From Halichoerus grypus (lineage: Eukaryota > Chordata > Mammalia > Carnivora > Phocidae): a stretch of DNA of 64,000 nt. A program made the position numbers and the translations under genes. Every line of letters begins with the position of its first letter. The stretch's first letter is position 1. The notes beneath the pieces are model-generated. The model was given only the letters and a program-made list of their open reading frames with translations. It was not told where the DNA came from and did no database searches. Positions 33,686 through 45,060 of this stretch are shown in pieces. The DNA lies in assembly GCF_964656455.1 (NCBI RefSeq), contig NC_135725.1:50537688-50601687 (forward strand). Direction: 5' to 3'.

Positions 33686-33839
33686 TAAGATGAATAGCCA
33701 AGACTATCAAGTATTAGCCTCTTGTCACACAGTTACTGTGAGCTAAATCCTCTACCACTTTCCTATCCTACGTATATTCCCTGAACATCATGTATGCTCC
33801 AGCCAAATGAGAGTAGCTAATTCAAAGCTACTTTTCCTG

Positions 33840-34170
33840 CCCCAGGAACTCTGTTCATTTGCCCTTCCTTTGTCACTGTCCCTACCTCTTCTTCCTTCTT
33901 ATATCTCCATGGACTGAAGTACTACTAGCCCTGAAAGGTCAAGTTCAAATATTAACTGCTGTTCGATATTTTATTTACCAGCTAAATATGAGTTCTCCAT
34001 GTGCTGCACAGCTGTGACCACAATTCGTTTTATATTAGAGTTTTCCCTTTTTTCAACTTTGTTCACCTCCTAAGTTCTAAGTCCCCGAGGGCAGGGGAAA
34101 TATTTGGATCCTTCCTCACTTACAACACACTCACTCTCACATAAATGCATACACAGTGGTATGTTAGTAA
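33840..34170 (+). mobile_element. L2 LINE fragment
   Basis: CTGTTCATTTGCCCTTCCTT, AAAGGTCAAGTTCAAATATT, CCTAAGTTCTAAGTCCCCGA and GGGCAGGGGAAATATTTGGA follow the LINE-2 3' UTR (the GAGGGCAGGG block near its end) in sense orientation. Confidence 0.6.
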
Positions 34171-35695
34171 ACTGGCTCTCCAAAAAGGAAGAAACACCGT
34201 GATTTGTTGTGTTTGCCTACGTTAGTGATGTTAAGACTCCTCCCTGACCAATTTCAAGCTACTAACATTTAACAACAAGCTTGCAAAATTTTTCAGTGTT
34301 TTAAAAATTGACTCTTGCTAGTTTTAGGAGCTGGCTCGTGTATCCACATTCACATTTACTAGCATAGTTCCATGTATACAATCAACAATTGATGATATTC
34401 AATAAAGAAGGCCAGCAAGAAGTACAGTACAGAAAGGTAGGAAGGCAGAAACCTAAGCAGGAAAATCTCTGTTTTTCAGGTTTCCTATAGTACTAATAAG
34501 GCAGGACAGCATATTAGTCTTCTTGCCAGTTATTCTTAAAGCTTCTCCTTGTTTCCCTCTCTCCTTCCCTCTCTCCCTCTCTCTCTCCCTCCCTGCCCCA
34601 AACTCTTTTTCATCTTTCTTTGGCCCCTCTCATTCTCTAAGAATTATCACAGCAGGAGGAGAAAACTCATGGGAGTAAAATTTGATAAATTGAGCATTAG
34701 CATCCTCCACAATTCACAGCAGCCCCTTCAACAGTCCATTCTGCTGTGCTTCCCTCAATCCGGGCCTGGAAGCTCAGGTCTTACGAGTTCAAGCATTTTA
34801 CCTTTCCAGAAGAGTACCCATTTTGTCACTTTCCACTGGCAGTTACCCTGCCCTTGATGTATTTGCAGTTAATGGTCCTTCAGAGAATTCTTGAAATGGA
34901 ATTACTAAAATCTTCATTTGGCTTTTGCTCAGGTTCTTGCCATTGGGCAGATAGAAGTTCAGGAACATGATATTCAATTCCATCTGGACCAGCCTGCTAG
35001 CTAGAAGGCGGCTGTAACATTTATTTAGTTATTCAGTTGCTTTATAAAATTGCATTCCTGATGAAAATGCCCTAGGGAATAAACCAAAGAATTAGCACAT
35101 TAATTATAAATAAAGCATTATAGAACAACAGCGATTAACAGCTCAAACTAGTTTTTTAGTGCTATCATTCATGCTGGGCCACTGGTAAAAAAAATAACAA
35201 GAATGAGAAAAGACAATATAACCACTAAATTTTATGTCTGTCTCTCTACCTACCTACCTATCTCCCTATCTAAGATCTATAGTCATATTACCTTGGGATT
35301 TTTTTATCCTGATTCTACCACAAGCCACCTCTGAAATACTACACAATTAATTTAAACTTTCCAGTTTCTATATGCTCACCTGCAAGGGTGATGTCTGTCG
35401 CACCAGTGATAGTGCTGCTAATTGCTGGCTTTCTATCACTCCCAGTATTTGTTTCAGTTGACATTTTCTCTAACTTGTAATAAAAATGGCATCCTATGAA
35501 AATCATGTGCAATTATCTATTTCCTTTGAGATGGAACTAGCCTAACCTGCAGCATAAGACACGGAGGCTAGGTAAACATGAACTTTATAATAGTGAAATT
35601 TTCAAAATGAAGTAAAGATATGCTCATAGAAAAGGATACAGAAGAGAATTATAGAATCTCTCTGTAATTCTTAGAGATTATTATCTATATTTTAT
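34171..35695. other. No gene or repeat recognised
   Basis: Contains a pyrimidine run (34550-34600) and a CTACCTACCTACCTATCTCC patch (35247-35266). Plus frames at 34549-34857 and 34746-34970 overlap in different frames without known domains. Confidence 0.4.
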
Positions 35696-35699
35696 GCAT

Positions 35700-36050
35700 T
35701 TGTTTATTGGTTCCCTTCTAGACCATCATTCCAAATGTCAACTTTTCCTGCCCTTCCTCCAAGGCTTTCTACAAAGATATTTCCTCTAGGACTACATAAT
35801 CTCAGCTCCTCAGAGTGGCCTACTCTGACTGGCCTCCTAGAGTTGGCATTGAGATTTATATCACCTTTTAATAATTTACCACAGTGTGTGACTATATTAT
35901 TTTCTTGTACCACTTTTTAAATTATTTTTGGTAGTTCTGGAACACTACAATATTAAGCTCTGCATGGGCAATTTAAATGTGTAATGATTGCTTTATATTC
36001 CTAAAACCTAACATCACCCATGGTATGATAACTGCTGGTTGACTGGATGA
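35700..36050 (+). mobile_element. Possible L2 LINE fragment
   Basis: TCCAAGGCTTTCTACAAAGA, AGTGGCCTACTCTGACTGGC, ACCACAGTGTGTGACTATAT and AAGCTCTGCATGGGCAATTT resemble the L2 3' UTR in order, strongly diverged. Confidence 0.45.
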
Positions 36051-36639
36051 AAAATAAAATCTAATATATGACCATCTCATTTTAGAAACAAGAAAGTCAT
36101 TTGTTCTAATGGAAGCAAAGAGTACATCATTCCACATATTGGTCATACTGATGCATCCAAAATAAATTAATATACCAGATAAGAAAGATCCTAACTATTC
36201 TGTGTCTTTCAAAATTTTAAATATTCAAATAAATATAATTTCTAATGATTGTCTCAATTTCACTCTTACATATGGTTTAGAAAAAGTCATGATGCTCTAT
36301 TTAGGTTCCACAATTAATCTTTCCTTGAGAATAACATAAGGGTATTTTTATAGCCCTAATGTGATTTGCGACACCTACGTGTCTTCAAACCTCAAATAAT
36401 AGTAAAAATAATTCCTTTGTATTTGGTTCTGTGCTAAATTTAGGAAAAGTTAATTATATATATTAAATCAACGTATATTTCACTTAAATTCAGTATTCTT
36501 TTTCTTGAGATTAAATGGCCTCCCTGCTTTGAGGGTGGGGTAAAATTAAAAAAAAAAAAAAAAGTCTTGGCTTCCATTTTCACATTTTCAAATGGAAAGG
36601 ATATCTCAGTCACTTGTAACACATCTTAATTGCTTCATT
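36051..36639. other. No gene or repeat recognised
   Basis: AT-rich. A 15-A run begins near 36549. No coding signal. Confidence 0.45.
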
Positions 36640-37085
36640 ATATTTTTATAGAGCACCTGAATTGCTTGGAAGCAGCTTAATTAAAATGGTGCTTGTTTTA
36701 TAGTTAACGGCAATGCAGAAAGCGCATATCCTGCAGCACAATCAATCATACATACATATATATATGTGTTTTTTTCTGCAGTCCCAAAGACAGTGTAGAC
36801 TGAGCAGATTAATAAGGCACTGAAACATTTGAGCACCATCAGAATTTAGATACCTACATCTTCTTGGACCTCAGCTTTTCATAAATTTTAACATGTTCTT
36901 TCCTTGAATCTGCAACATCACTTAATGAATTGCTGGCTATAATATATTTTGTGGTCTGACTGTACATTACCATTTCTGTAAATTATGAGAAAAAGGGAAT
37001 TTTCAACAAAGCAGCAGTTACCGTTAGGCACAGTTTCACACCGCATGTGTACTGAGTTTCCCTAGTATTTTCCATAAAAATTATC
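36640..37085. other. Repeat-free block, possible conserved non-coding element
   Basis: No repeat recognised. Rich in TAATTA/ATTAAT cores (for example GCAGCTTAATTAAAATGGTG near 36673-36692) and in a TGATTGATTG-like core read on the minus strand (GCACAATCAATCATACATAC, 36736-36755). It may be regulatory, but this rests on appearance only. Confidence 0.3.
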
Positions 37086-37215
37086 AGTTAGACTAAAAGA
37101 CACAGTTTTGAGTCCTAATTCAGTGGCAGGCATGCTGTGTGGTCTTCATTAAATCACTTAATTTGTCTGTGCTTATTTCCTTTTTCCAAATAAAAGGGAT
37201 TTCCTTCCTGGAGCT
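37085..37215 (+). mobile_element. Possible MIR fragment
   Basis: TTTTGAGTCCTAATTCAGTG, TGCTGTGTGGTCTTCATTAA and ATCACTTAATTTGTCTGTGC resemble the MIR core in sense orientation. Confidence 0.5.
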
Positions 37216-37478
37216 ACATGATAAAATAAACTTTGTGTGTGTGTGTGACCTAAGGCCATAGGCAGAAGGGGTAGAGGTATAGACTTTGAGATGGTTTGCA
37301 TGGGAAAATGTGCTTGCGGTACCTGAGGGCAGCAGCTGCATGGCAGACCCTACAACTTTCTGAAATGGCTGAGTAGCTCTCCATAGGATCCTTGCACCGT
37401 GTTGGTCTGATGGTCTGACTTGCCACTGATATTTTTCTTCATTATAATCAAAATCACACTAAGAATTTCCAAGCTCTT

Positions 37479-37660
37479 GGGCGCCTGGGTGGCTCAGTTG
37501 GTTAAGCGACTGCCTTTGGCTCAGGTCATGATCCTGGAGTCCTGGGATCAAGTCCCGCATCGGGCTCCCTGCTCGGCAGGGAGCCTTCTTCTCCCTCTGA
37601 CCCTCCCCCCTCTCATGTGCTCTCTCTCTCTCTCATTCTGTCTCAAATAAAAAAAAAAAA
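37479..37660 (+). mobile_element. SINEC SINE, full length, probably young
   Basis: GGGCGCCTGGGTGGCTCAGT head, AGCGACTGCCTTTGGCTCAG body, CTGCTCGGCAGGGAGCCTTC, then TCTGTCTCAAATAAAA tail. Perfect 18-bp target duplication AAGAATTTCCAAGCTCTT at 37461-37478 and 37661-37678. Confidence 0.98.
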
Positions 37661-37784
37661 AAGAATTTCCAAGCTCTTAAAGGTCTGTGCCAGAACCTGC
37701 CCAGTTCTCCTCTGTGAGTGGAAAATTTGGCGATATTTAGAAGCTCTGAACTTGCTCTGATATTTATAAAAACCTGTAATAAAG

Positions 37785-37850
37785 CACTCAGTCATTCATT
37801 CAGTAACTATTAACTGAATATTTACTATGTTTCTGGCACAGTTGAGGTCA
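37785..37850 (-). mobile_element. L2 LINE 3'-end fragment, antisense
   Basis: CAGTCATTCATTCAGTAACT, then GAATATTTACTATGTTTCTG and GCACAGTTGAGG are the reverse complement of the L2 3' terminus. Confidence 0.65.
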
Positions 37851-38198
37851 GTTTTTGTTGTTTTTTGACATCAGGGCCCACTTATCAAATATAAATAGGA
37901 TATAAGATATGTACAATGTGATCCACAGAGTAGGAAAGAGATTTTAAACATAAAAATATGTACATTTTGGGGGGAAAATTCATAAACAAAATTTCTGGCC
38001 AATACAGTATTATGTTAAATTTTCTGCTATAAATAAAGTGATCCAGTTCTGATTTATTAAAAATGCCAGTGCACAAGGAGACTCATAGAGTTATATCAAT
38101 GTCAAAGCCAAAAAGTAAACAACTCTCCTTTCCTGGAACTAATATTGAATTTTAAAATACAGTAGTTAAAACTGATAATATCCACTCCCTCCCCTAAG

Positions 38199-38223
38199 CA
38201 CACACACACACACACACAAGCAT

Positions 38224-38254
<31 letters not shown>

Positions 38255-38258
38255 TACA
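38199..38258 (+). repeat. (CA)n microsatellite
   Basis: Two CA runs split by AGCATA (38219-38224), ending in TACATACAT. Likely polymorphic in length. Confidence 0.97.
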
Positions 38259-38394
38259 TTCTGGAAATAATTTAGTTAGAGAAGAAAGAACAGAAGTAGG
38301 ATACTCTAAGTTTAGGATTAAAAAACACACGTTCCTTTGAATAGAATAATCTACCATAATGGAAAAATATTCCTCTTATTGAATAAATAACAGC

Positions 38395-38800
38395 TCTGGT
38401 ATAGTGGGTTGATTGGTAGCTGCCAAAAATATATATCCACATCGCCATGACCTCATGTCAAAAAATGTGACCTCGTTTCAAAAGTCTTTGCAGATGTAAT
38501 TAAGTTAAGGATCTCTAGATGAGATGATCTAAATCTACTGACAGGAGAAACTGACAGGGAGAAAGAGAAGAAGGCCATGTGAAGAATGAGTAGGAGATTG
38601 CAAGTGAGCAGTCACAAGCCAAGAATGAATAGCTGGGGCCACCAGAAGCTGGCTAACTCAGACAGTTCTCTCAAGCTTTCAGAGGGTGTGTGGCCTTGCC
38701 GACACCTTGATCTTAGACTTCTTGCTTTCAGAACTGTATGGGAACAAACCAAGTATGTGATCACTTGTTATGGCAGTCCTAGGAAACTAATACATCTGAC
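38395..38800 (+). mobile_element. MLT1-like MaLR LTR
   Basis: ATGTGACCTCGTTTCAAAAG, TCTTTGCAGATGTAATTAAG, AGAAGGCCATGTGAAGAATG, GGGGCCACCAGAAGCTGGCT, GCCGACACCTTGATCTTAGA and GGCAGTCCTAGGAAACTAAT follow MLT1-type LTRs from 5' to 3' end. Solitary, without internal genes. Confidence 0.85.
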
Positions 38801-39589
38801 AAACACTTCATCTTTTCATCTGACCCACTACTCAATGAAATGAATAGTATGAACCAATAATAACTTGAGTGTAACTTGATTGGCATTACTGAATTTGTCT
38901 AGAGATGTTTAGGAGCATGCCAAGAAATCTCAACCTCATATAGGAGGGGATCATTTTTTCCAGTTTATTTGCCTTTTAAGCTTCTTCATTTTGTAAAATA
39001 CACCTCTCAGTGTTATCTAACTAAACCTATCATTGTTTTTCTATAAAGTTCTTGCCTTTGCTACCCATCTTAGAAATACACCAGCAGCCAGGATAGTATT
39101 ACTCAATTTCATTTTCTTCTAGTTCTTGCGGTTTCTGCTTAAGCTCTCAAGCCTATTCACTACACCACCATTTCTGTTGTACTTGTCCAAAAGGGATTTT
39201 TATTGCTAGTCTGCTCTTCTTCCCTTACATTTGTCCTTTGAATTTGTTAACTTCATTCACTGATCCAGTTGCCATATCATTCTATCTTTCTTATCTGTTA
39301 TCGCAAGTTATTTTTCTTATTTTAAATTTCATTGAGAGTACTAAGCATAATGTCTAAAGTTTATTTCATCTTTCCATTTCAGTTTTTACTCAAATATAAA
39401 TTTTTCATTTGGTTCTTATGATTACCTCCTTGTTGCAGAATCATTTATTAATTCCATGTTAATGTTTTATTCTATTAACTGTCATTGAATAAGGGAAAAA
39501 AAGTTATCTGGCTCTAAATAGCCTGAGTGGATTTTTCATGTGTCTCTTCATTTTATTTGCAAAAGCAATAGTCAACTTTCTAAATACAT
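38801..39589. other. No gene or repeat recognised
   Basis: Nothing coding or repetitive recognised. AT-rich. Confidence 0.45.
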
Positions 39590-39765
39590 TATACAGCTGT
39601 TCAATTACCTCAGTAACTCTATAAACTAGATAGTGGAAATTATTCTCCATTTCTGTTAGATGAGGAAACCGAAGTACAGAGGGTTCAGAGATTTATTAGA
39701 AGTCCCACACATTGAGACCACATCAAAGGTGGGTTTGACCTCAGGCAGTTAGTTGATCATATGCC
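39590..39765 (-). mobile_element. MIR SINE fragment, antisense
   Basis: AATTACCTCAGTAACTCTAT, ATTATTCTCCATTTCTGTTA, GATGAGGAAACCGAAGTACA and GGTGGGTTTGACCTCAGGCA follow antisense MIR. Confidence 0.75.
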
Positions 39766-40599
39766 ATGTACTTTGGTGTTTCCTTAACATATTGTCATTT
39801 CATTGGAAGACCTGGTAATGAAGAGGTACATTACCAGTTCTGTTCTTTGGAAGTCTGATAGAGAGAGAAACAAAGTAGTGAGCATCCCCACAGAAAAACC
39901 TGCCCTTTCATGTTCTAGAATTCCTAACAATGAAACCCTATCCAGAAACTGTCTTTAGGATACCAAAACCCATCTCACATTACCTCCATCTAGGTAGAAC
40001 ATTCGTGTAACAGCTCCCCTTGTCTTAATCTTTTCATTCCAGAACCAGGCTTAATTTGCTTTTCATAACCAAAATGTTTATCAAAGCAATTTTCTTAAAA
40101 AGGACATTGTTTTTCCTCTTTCAACCCCAGCTGTCATGATTCTGTCTTTCTTACTCAGCAAAGAACCCAATTCCAACTGCAGCCATCAAGAATGTGAGAA
40201 ATGACTGCACCAGCTTTTACATTTGTCTTTTCCTTCTTCTCTTATATTTAGCTGTTTTTATATTCCAATATTCATTTCTATTGGAGCCTGCAGCAGGAGT
40301 AGTGAGATGTGTATGTTTAAATTGTCATCATATTGAGAATTTTCAACAGTCTGTCTTTTTGAACTACCATTTTATTAGCACTGGCAGCTTTTCTTTGAAA
40401 TTTGACACTCGGCAAGATATACATAGCTTTGAAGTTCATGAACAAAACTTTATTGATCACTTAGTCAGTCATTCTCCCCAGCTAAGGGATCATTTAGCTC
40501 TTCCATATCTGCCTGTAGACTTGGATGAATATTTGCATAACTATTTATATATCTATTTCTCAATCTTTACAGAAGATTCATAAGGAGTTTCTGTGTCTT
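39766..40599. other. No gene recognised; longest non-L1 plus-strand chance frame
   Basis: A + frame is open from GTG at 40194 to 40583 (129 codons). It has a hydrophobic N-terminal stretch but no ATG near its start, no known domain and no codon bias that I can see. No repeat family was identified for the surrounding DNA. Confidence 0.4.
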
Positions 40600-40815
40600 A
40601 TTTATATTCGTATTCTCTCTAACCTGCATTGTTTGATGAATGAATGGATAGATGGAGGAATGAATATTGCTTGAAGCCATCCTGCCATTTTGGCCCCATT
40701 TGTTCAAGAAGTTTTGTACTTGAAATACTCTTTCCCTCAATAACTTCCTTGAATAACTGTCCATCCTTCAAGGTTAGTGCAAAGATTTTCTTCTATATTC
40801 CGTGATTACCTAACT
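40600..40815 (+). mobile_element. L2 LINE fragment
   Basis: CTTGAAATACTCTTTCCCTC, AATAACTTCCTTGAATAACT, GTCCATCCTTCAAGGTTAGT and TTCTATATTCCGTGATTACC follow the end of L2 in sense orientation. Confidence 0.55.
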
Positions 40816-41073
40816 TGACTGGGCATAAGAGTTACAATGATTTCTTAAGAGAAAAAAATTCTCAAGTCCTTCTGAAGGTACCAAATTAGAACTTCCAAGA
40901 AAAGGTGGGGATTCTGTACTTTTTACAAGCATACCAGATGATCTTGTGACCAAGCACTTTTGAGAAAAGTTGAATTGCATGAAATCTATACATGCCAATG
41001 AAAAATATTCTTCTCCAATGGTTTTGTAACTTTTTTAGAACACTTATAGCATTCTGCTTTAAAATGCACTTTT

Positions 41074-41286
41074 AGGGGCACCTGGGTGGTCAATTAAGCG
41101 TCAGACTCTTGATTTAGTCTCAGGTCACGATCTCATGGTCATGAGATCGAGCCCTGAGTGGGGCTCCTTGACTCAGTGCAGAGTCGGATTGGGATTCTCT
41201 CTCTCCTTCTCCCTGTGACCCTCCCCTGCTCTCTCTCTCTCTCTAAAAATAAGTGAATAAATAAAAAATTAATTAATTAATTAATT
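41074..41286 (+). mobile_element. SINEC SINE, older subfamily, first of a stacked pair
   Basis: AGGGGCACCTGGGTGGTCAA head (short deletion in GGCTCAGT), AGACTCTTGATTTAGTCTCA body, CT tract, a long TTAATTAATTAATTAA expansion at the tail. Flanks AAAATGCACTTTT at 41061-41073 and 41287-41299 are identical. Confidence 0.95.
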
Positions 41287-41299
41287 AAAATGCACTTTT

Positions 41300-41499
41300 G
41301 CGGGTGCCTGGGTGGCTTAGTTGGTTAAGCTTTTGACTCTTGATTTTGGCTCAGGTCGTGATCTCAGGGTCATGAGATGAAGCCCCGTGTCAGGGTCCAC
41401 ACTGAGCAGGAAGTCTGCTTGAGATTCTCTCTCTCCCTTTCCCTCTCCCTAACATGCTCTCTCTCTGTCTCTCTCTCAAATAAATCTTTAAAAAATAAT
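41300..41499 (+). mobile_element. SINEC SINE, second of a stacked pair
   Basis: GCGGGTGCCTGGGTGGCTTA head, TTTTGACTCTTGATTTTGGC body, GAAGTCTGCTTGAGATTCTC, CTCAAATAAATCTTTAAAAA tail. Its flanks AAAATGCACTTTT (41287-41299) and AAAATTCACTTTT (41500-41512) share the same target sequence as the preceding SINE. Confidence 0.95.
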
Positions 41500-41512
41500 A
41501 AAATTCACTTTT

Positions 41513-42514
41513 ATGTGTAAAGACTAACTCTACTATGAAATTGTACCCCCTTAAGAGTTAGAAATGAGTTTGGGTCAGATTTTGGATTCACCATAATAGA
41601 GCACAATGTCTTACAAATAATGTTTGTTGAGTGGCATCATTACACACACTCTGCATGGTCTTCCCTCCACACTCAAAGAGATGCAAAAGCTACAATTTGT
41701 TTAAAAGACAAGTTTTAACTAAATATAGGATAACTTCATTTATTCATCATTTCTAATATATAAAACATATTAATATAACGCTTACTATAAATTAAATCCT
41801 AGTGACATTGTGTTGCAAAAATTAAGGAGCCTGGTATATTTAGTAATCGTTTCTAATGTTAAATCATTTACAATTTTTTTCTTGACTTCTCTTAATAGTC
41901 AAGAGACACCCAATTATAAATTGACCTCTTAGAATACATTAATTAAATAACTGAGATGGATGATGCCTGAAAATGGGTTTTAAAAAAGAACCTCAAATGA
42001 AGGAAATAATCAAAGAGATTGAAACGCAAGCACAAGTTGAGAAAAACATGGATCTTCTAAGGAACTGAAGTTGACACCTAGCAAATGAAACATACTGTTG
42101 ACTAAATGCAAAACATAACACATCCATCAGGATGGCCAGACAAGCAGAACCATGACAGCACACTGAAAATGCAAAGGAATGAGATCTTCAAACAAGAACT
42201 CTTCTCAACAGGCTCACTGACAATTAAGAGGAGTCTCTTTTGACAATGCAGAAAAGAAAACAAAGGGAACCCTATGACAGTTATTTTCACAGCAACATGT
42301 ACATGTGTGGACTCCTGTGATGATGAGTTCAGACCATATTATTTAAAATGACAAGAGTGACTTATATCAATGAGGGTTTTTTTTAATATATCTTTTTTTA
42401 ATTTAATTTATTTTTTTACTGAGGTTTTATATTTTAAAGTTTTTTTTTATTATTATTATAGGTTTTGAACTTCATTTATGTTTCTTTTTCTTTATGTAAA
42501 TTTCAAACACATAA
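41513..42514. other. No gene or repeat recognised
   Basis: AT-rich, with T-rich patches at 42376-42450. The TTTGTTGAGTG near 41625-41635 may be the end of a very old L2. Nothing codes. Confidence 0.4.
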
Positions 42515-42695
42515 CAGACCAGTGTAGCATAGTTACTAAAGCCCCAAATTCTGGGGACCTTCAGCAAGTGGCCTACTCTGTCTACCCCTCAATTTTCCCT
42601 CTACAGAGGGAAAGGATGATGTTAATGCCTAGCTCACAGTTAAATGGATTAAAGTGCTCACTTTCACAAAGGACTTAAGAAGTGATACCCAATCA
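42515..42695 (+). mobile_element. MIR SINE
   Basis: CAGTGTAGCATAGTTACTAA head, AGCCCCAAATTCTGGGGACC, CAATTTTCCCTCTACAGAGG, ATGCCTAGCTCACAGTTAAA and GTGCTCACTTTCACAAAGGA follow MIR order in sense orientation. Confidence 0.7.
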
Positions 42696-42799
42696 TGGTA
42701 GCAGCTACAAGCCACTGAAGAATAATGTGTCAGGATGACTTAAGTACACATAAAAGAAAATTTTAACTATTTAGTTTAAATGATAAGGGGAAATTTGTT

Positions 42800-43310
42800 C
42801 TCACTAGGCAACGTAATGGCTCCCCAAAGATGTCTTTGTTCTAATCCTAAAAACTTATAAATAGGCTATTTACATGGCCAAAGGGAATTCAGGTTGCAGA
42901 TTGAATTGAGGTTGCTAATCGACTGACCTTGAGATGAGGACATTATTCTAGATTATCCAGGTGGGCCCAATTTTATCACAGGGATTCTTTTAAGTGAAAG
43001 AAGAAAGCTGGAGAATCAGGGTGAAAGATCAGTGAAAATGGGAGTGGAAGTTGGAATGGTGTGATTGCTGACTTTGAAGGTAAAAGGGGGCCACAAGCCA
43101 AAGAATATGGTCAGTCTCTGGAAACAGGAAAGGGTAAGGAAATGGATTAATCCCCTTGGAATCTTCAGAAAGTAAGGCAGCTATTAGCCCACTGACACCC
43201 ATTTTGGATTCTGAACTCCAGAAGCATAAAATACCAAACATTTGTCCTGCGAAACCACTACGTTTGCGGTAATTTGTTACAATAGCCATAGTAAACAACG
43301 CATCCCTCAA
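42800..43310 (+). mobile_element. MLT1-like MaLR LTR
   Basis: GTAATGGCTCCCCAAAGATG, TAGATTATCCAGGTGGGCCC, GGGGCCACAAGCCAAAGAAT, CACTGACACCCATTTTGGAT, CTGAACTCCAGAAGCATAAA and TTGCGGTAATTTGTTACAAT follow a MaLR LTR from 5' to 3'. The 95-residue minus frame across it (43029-43316) is incidental. Confidence 0.85.
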
Positions 43311-43499
43311 TAGCACCCATGACAGTGAGTCTCAAAGATTGTTTAAACCAGCAGCTTCGCAACGTTAAGAACTCACATCTCTTCCATCCTTTGCTTTGTC
43401 GTCATCACTGTAAGGCCAGCACCGTTGACAGACATAAAATGTCTTTACCAGCTTCCAACTGTTTGATGAGTTTCAGAACTACCCAGGGAAATCTAAGGG

Positions 43500-45060
43500 C
43501 ACATAGATTATATGTCTTCCTTATATTTTTGTTTGAATCTTGCCAGTTTATTTTTGGTGTCTTTGTCATAAAGGTCTTTAATTTTATTAAATACATCAAT
43601 CTTTCCCTTTGTAATTTGCATTCTATTTTGACCTTGTTTGCAATTTTCTATCACTGAGATCATTCCTGTATCTCTCTCTGCCAAATAGATAAATTAAAAA
43701 AAAAAAAAATCCCAAAGCTGTTGTTGTTGTTGTTTATCCCTTTGGTCATATATTTAAATACTTGGATTTAATTCTGTATGGTGTGAGGAAAAGATCTAAT
43801 TTTTTGATAGATACCTAAGTTTCCTAATGTTACTAATTACAGAGTAATCCTTTTCTCAGTGACCTGTGGTGTACCACCTCTGACTTATTTACAGATCTGT
43901 TTGAGATGTAGATCTCTTTTTGTGCTCTCCAATCTGCTGCCTATTCAAATGGTTTATTCCTGCATATTATATACAATTTTCATTGCTATGATTTTGTAAA
44001 TATTCTTTGTTTATGGTAGGGCAATTTCTTTCTCTGTCTTCTTTTTAAGGGTTTTCAGCACAATTCATTCCAAGTGCATTTTAGAATTAATGTGTCAAGT
44101 TCTATAAAATATTCTCTTGAAACTTTGTGTAGAGTTGTATTGTGCTTGCAGATTAATTTAGAAATATGTGTTATCTTTATTTTTTTTTAATGTGGAAAAA
44201 TTGTTTATTTTTCTGCTTGTTCAGGTTAAATTCCACTTTATATCATTCAAAAAAATTTATAGTTATTTCCATAGTTTTGCCATTTATTCTAACATTTATT
44301 TCTAACTACCTATGGTTCTTATATGCTTTTGAAAATTTTTGAATCAATTTTAATTTTCTTTCCAGTTTGGCTTGGTTATTGCAAGAATATGAGAACACTG
44401 CTTATATTTGTATCTAGTAAACTTGATTTCTGTTATAAATTCTAAACAAATTTCTTGAATTTTATATGTAAAAAATGACAGCTTTTCATTCATCTTCCAT
44501 GTATCTGGTCCTTATGCCTCTTACTACTGTCTATGGCTTTATCATTTAGATTATGACTTCAGTGGATATATTAGGAGTAACAAACAGTAGAAAATTTGTC
44601 TTGGTATATTGATTTATAAGGGAAATTCTATAATTTCCCTATTAAGTATGCTATTTCCTCATTTTGGTTAACATTCATTATCAGTTTAAGGAGGTTTCTA
44701 TTTCCAGGGGTTTTATTCTTTTTTTTAAAGATTTTATTTATTTATTTTGAGAGAGAAAGAGAGAGCACAAATTGGGGGGGGGAGGGGAGACAGAGACGGA
44801 GAAGCAGACTCCCCACTGAGCAGGGAATTGGATGTGGGGCTCCATCTCAGTACACTGGGATCATGACCTGAGCTGAAGGAAGATGCTTAACCGACTGAGC
44901 CATGCAGGCGCCCCTAGGGTTTTTATTCTTTTGTTTGTGATTTCTAATCATTCTTGAAAAAAAAAAAATGTTTTCTACTGTATTATATAATTTTGGCTTA
45001 TAAATTCATTTTGGATTAGCTTTATCTGTGGGAATCCCTCTAGAAAATTTTATATTTAGT
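43500..45060 (-). mobile_element. Old L1 (L1M group) ORF2 fragment, antisense
   Basis: GTCTTTAATTTTATTAAATA, CATCAATCTTTCCCTTTGTA, then GTAGGGCAATTTCTTTCTCT, CATTTTAGAATTAATGTGTC and TCTATAAAATATTCTCTTGA match antisense ORF2 of very old L1s. A CTCTCTCTGCCAAATAGATA plus A-run at 43671-43709 may be a tiny SINEC tail. A SINE interrupts it at 44723. Divergence is high and outer limits are approximate. Confidence 0.65.
44723..44915 (-). mobile_element. SINEC SINE, antisense, nested in old L1
   Basis: TTTTAAAGATTTTATTTATT tail side, GGGATCATGACCTGAGCTGA body, CCGACTGAGCCATGCAGGCG head side. A G run (44774-44783) replaces part of the CT tract complement. Target duplication AGGGGTTTTATTCTTTT (44706-44722) / AGGGTTTTTATTCTTTT (44916-44932), one mismatch. 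Confidence 0.96.

Noticed and set aside
38199..38258. CRISPR-like array of short repeats
   Set aside because: It is a plain CA microsatellite, and no spacer-repeat pattern exists anywhere in the window.
40194..40583. Plus-strand frame of 129 codons with a hydrophobic start
   Set aside because: It starts at GTG, has no known domain or splice context, and its length is plausible by chance in 64 kb.
43029..43316. Minus-strand frame of 95 codons
   Set aside because: It lies opposite an MLT1-like LTR and has no retroviral or host domain.
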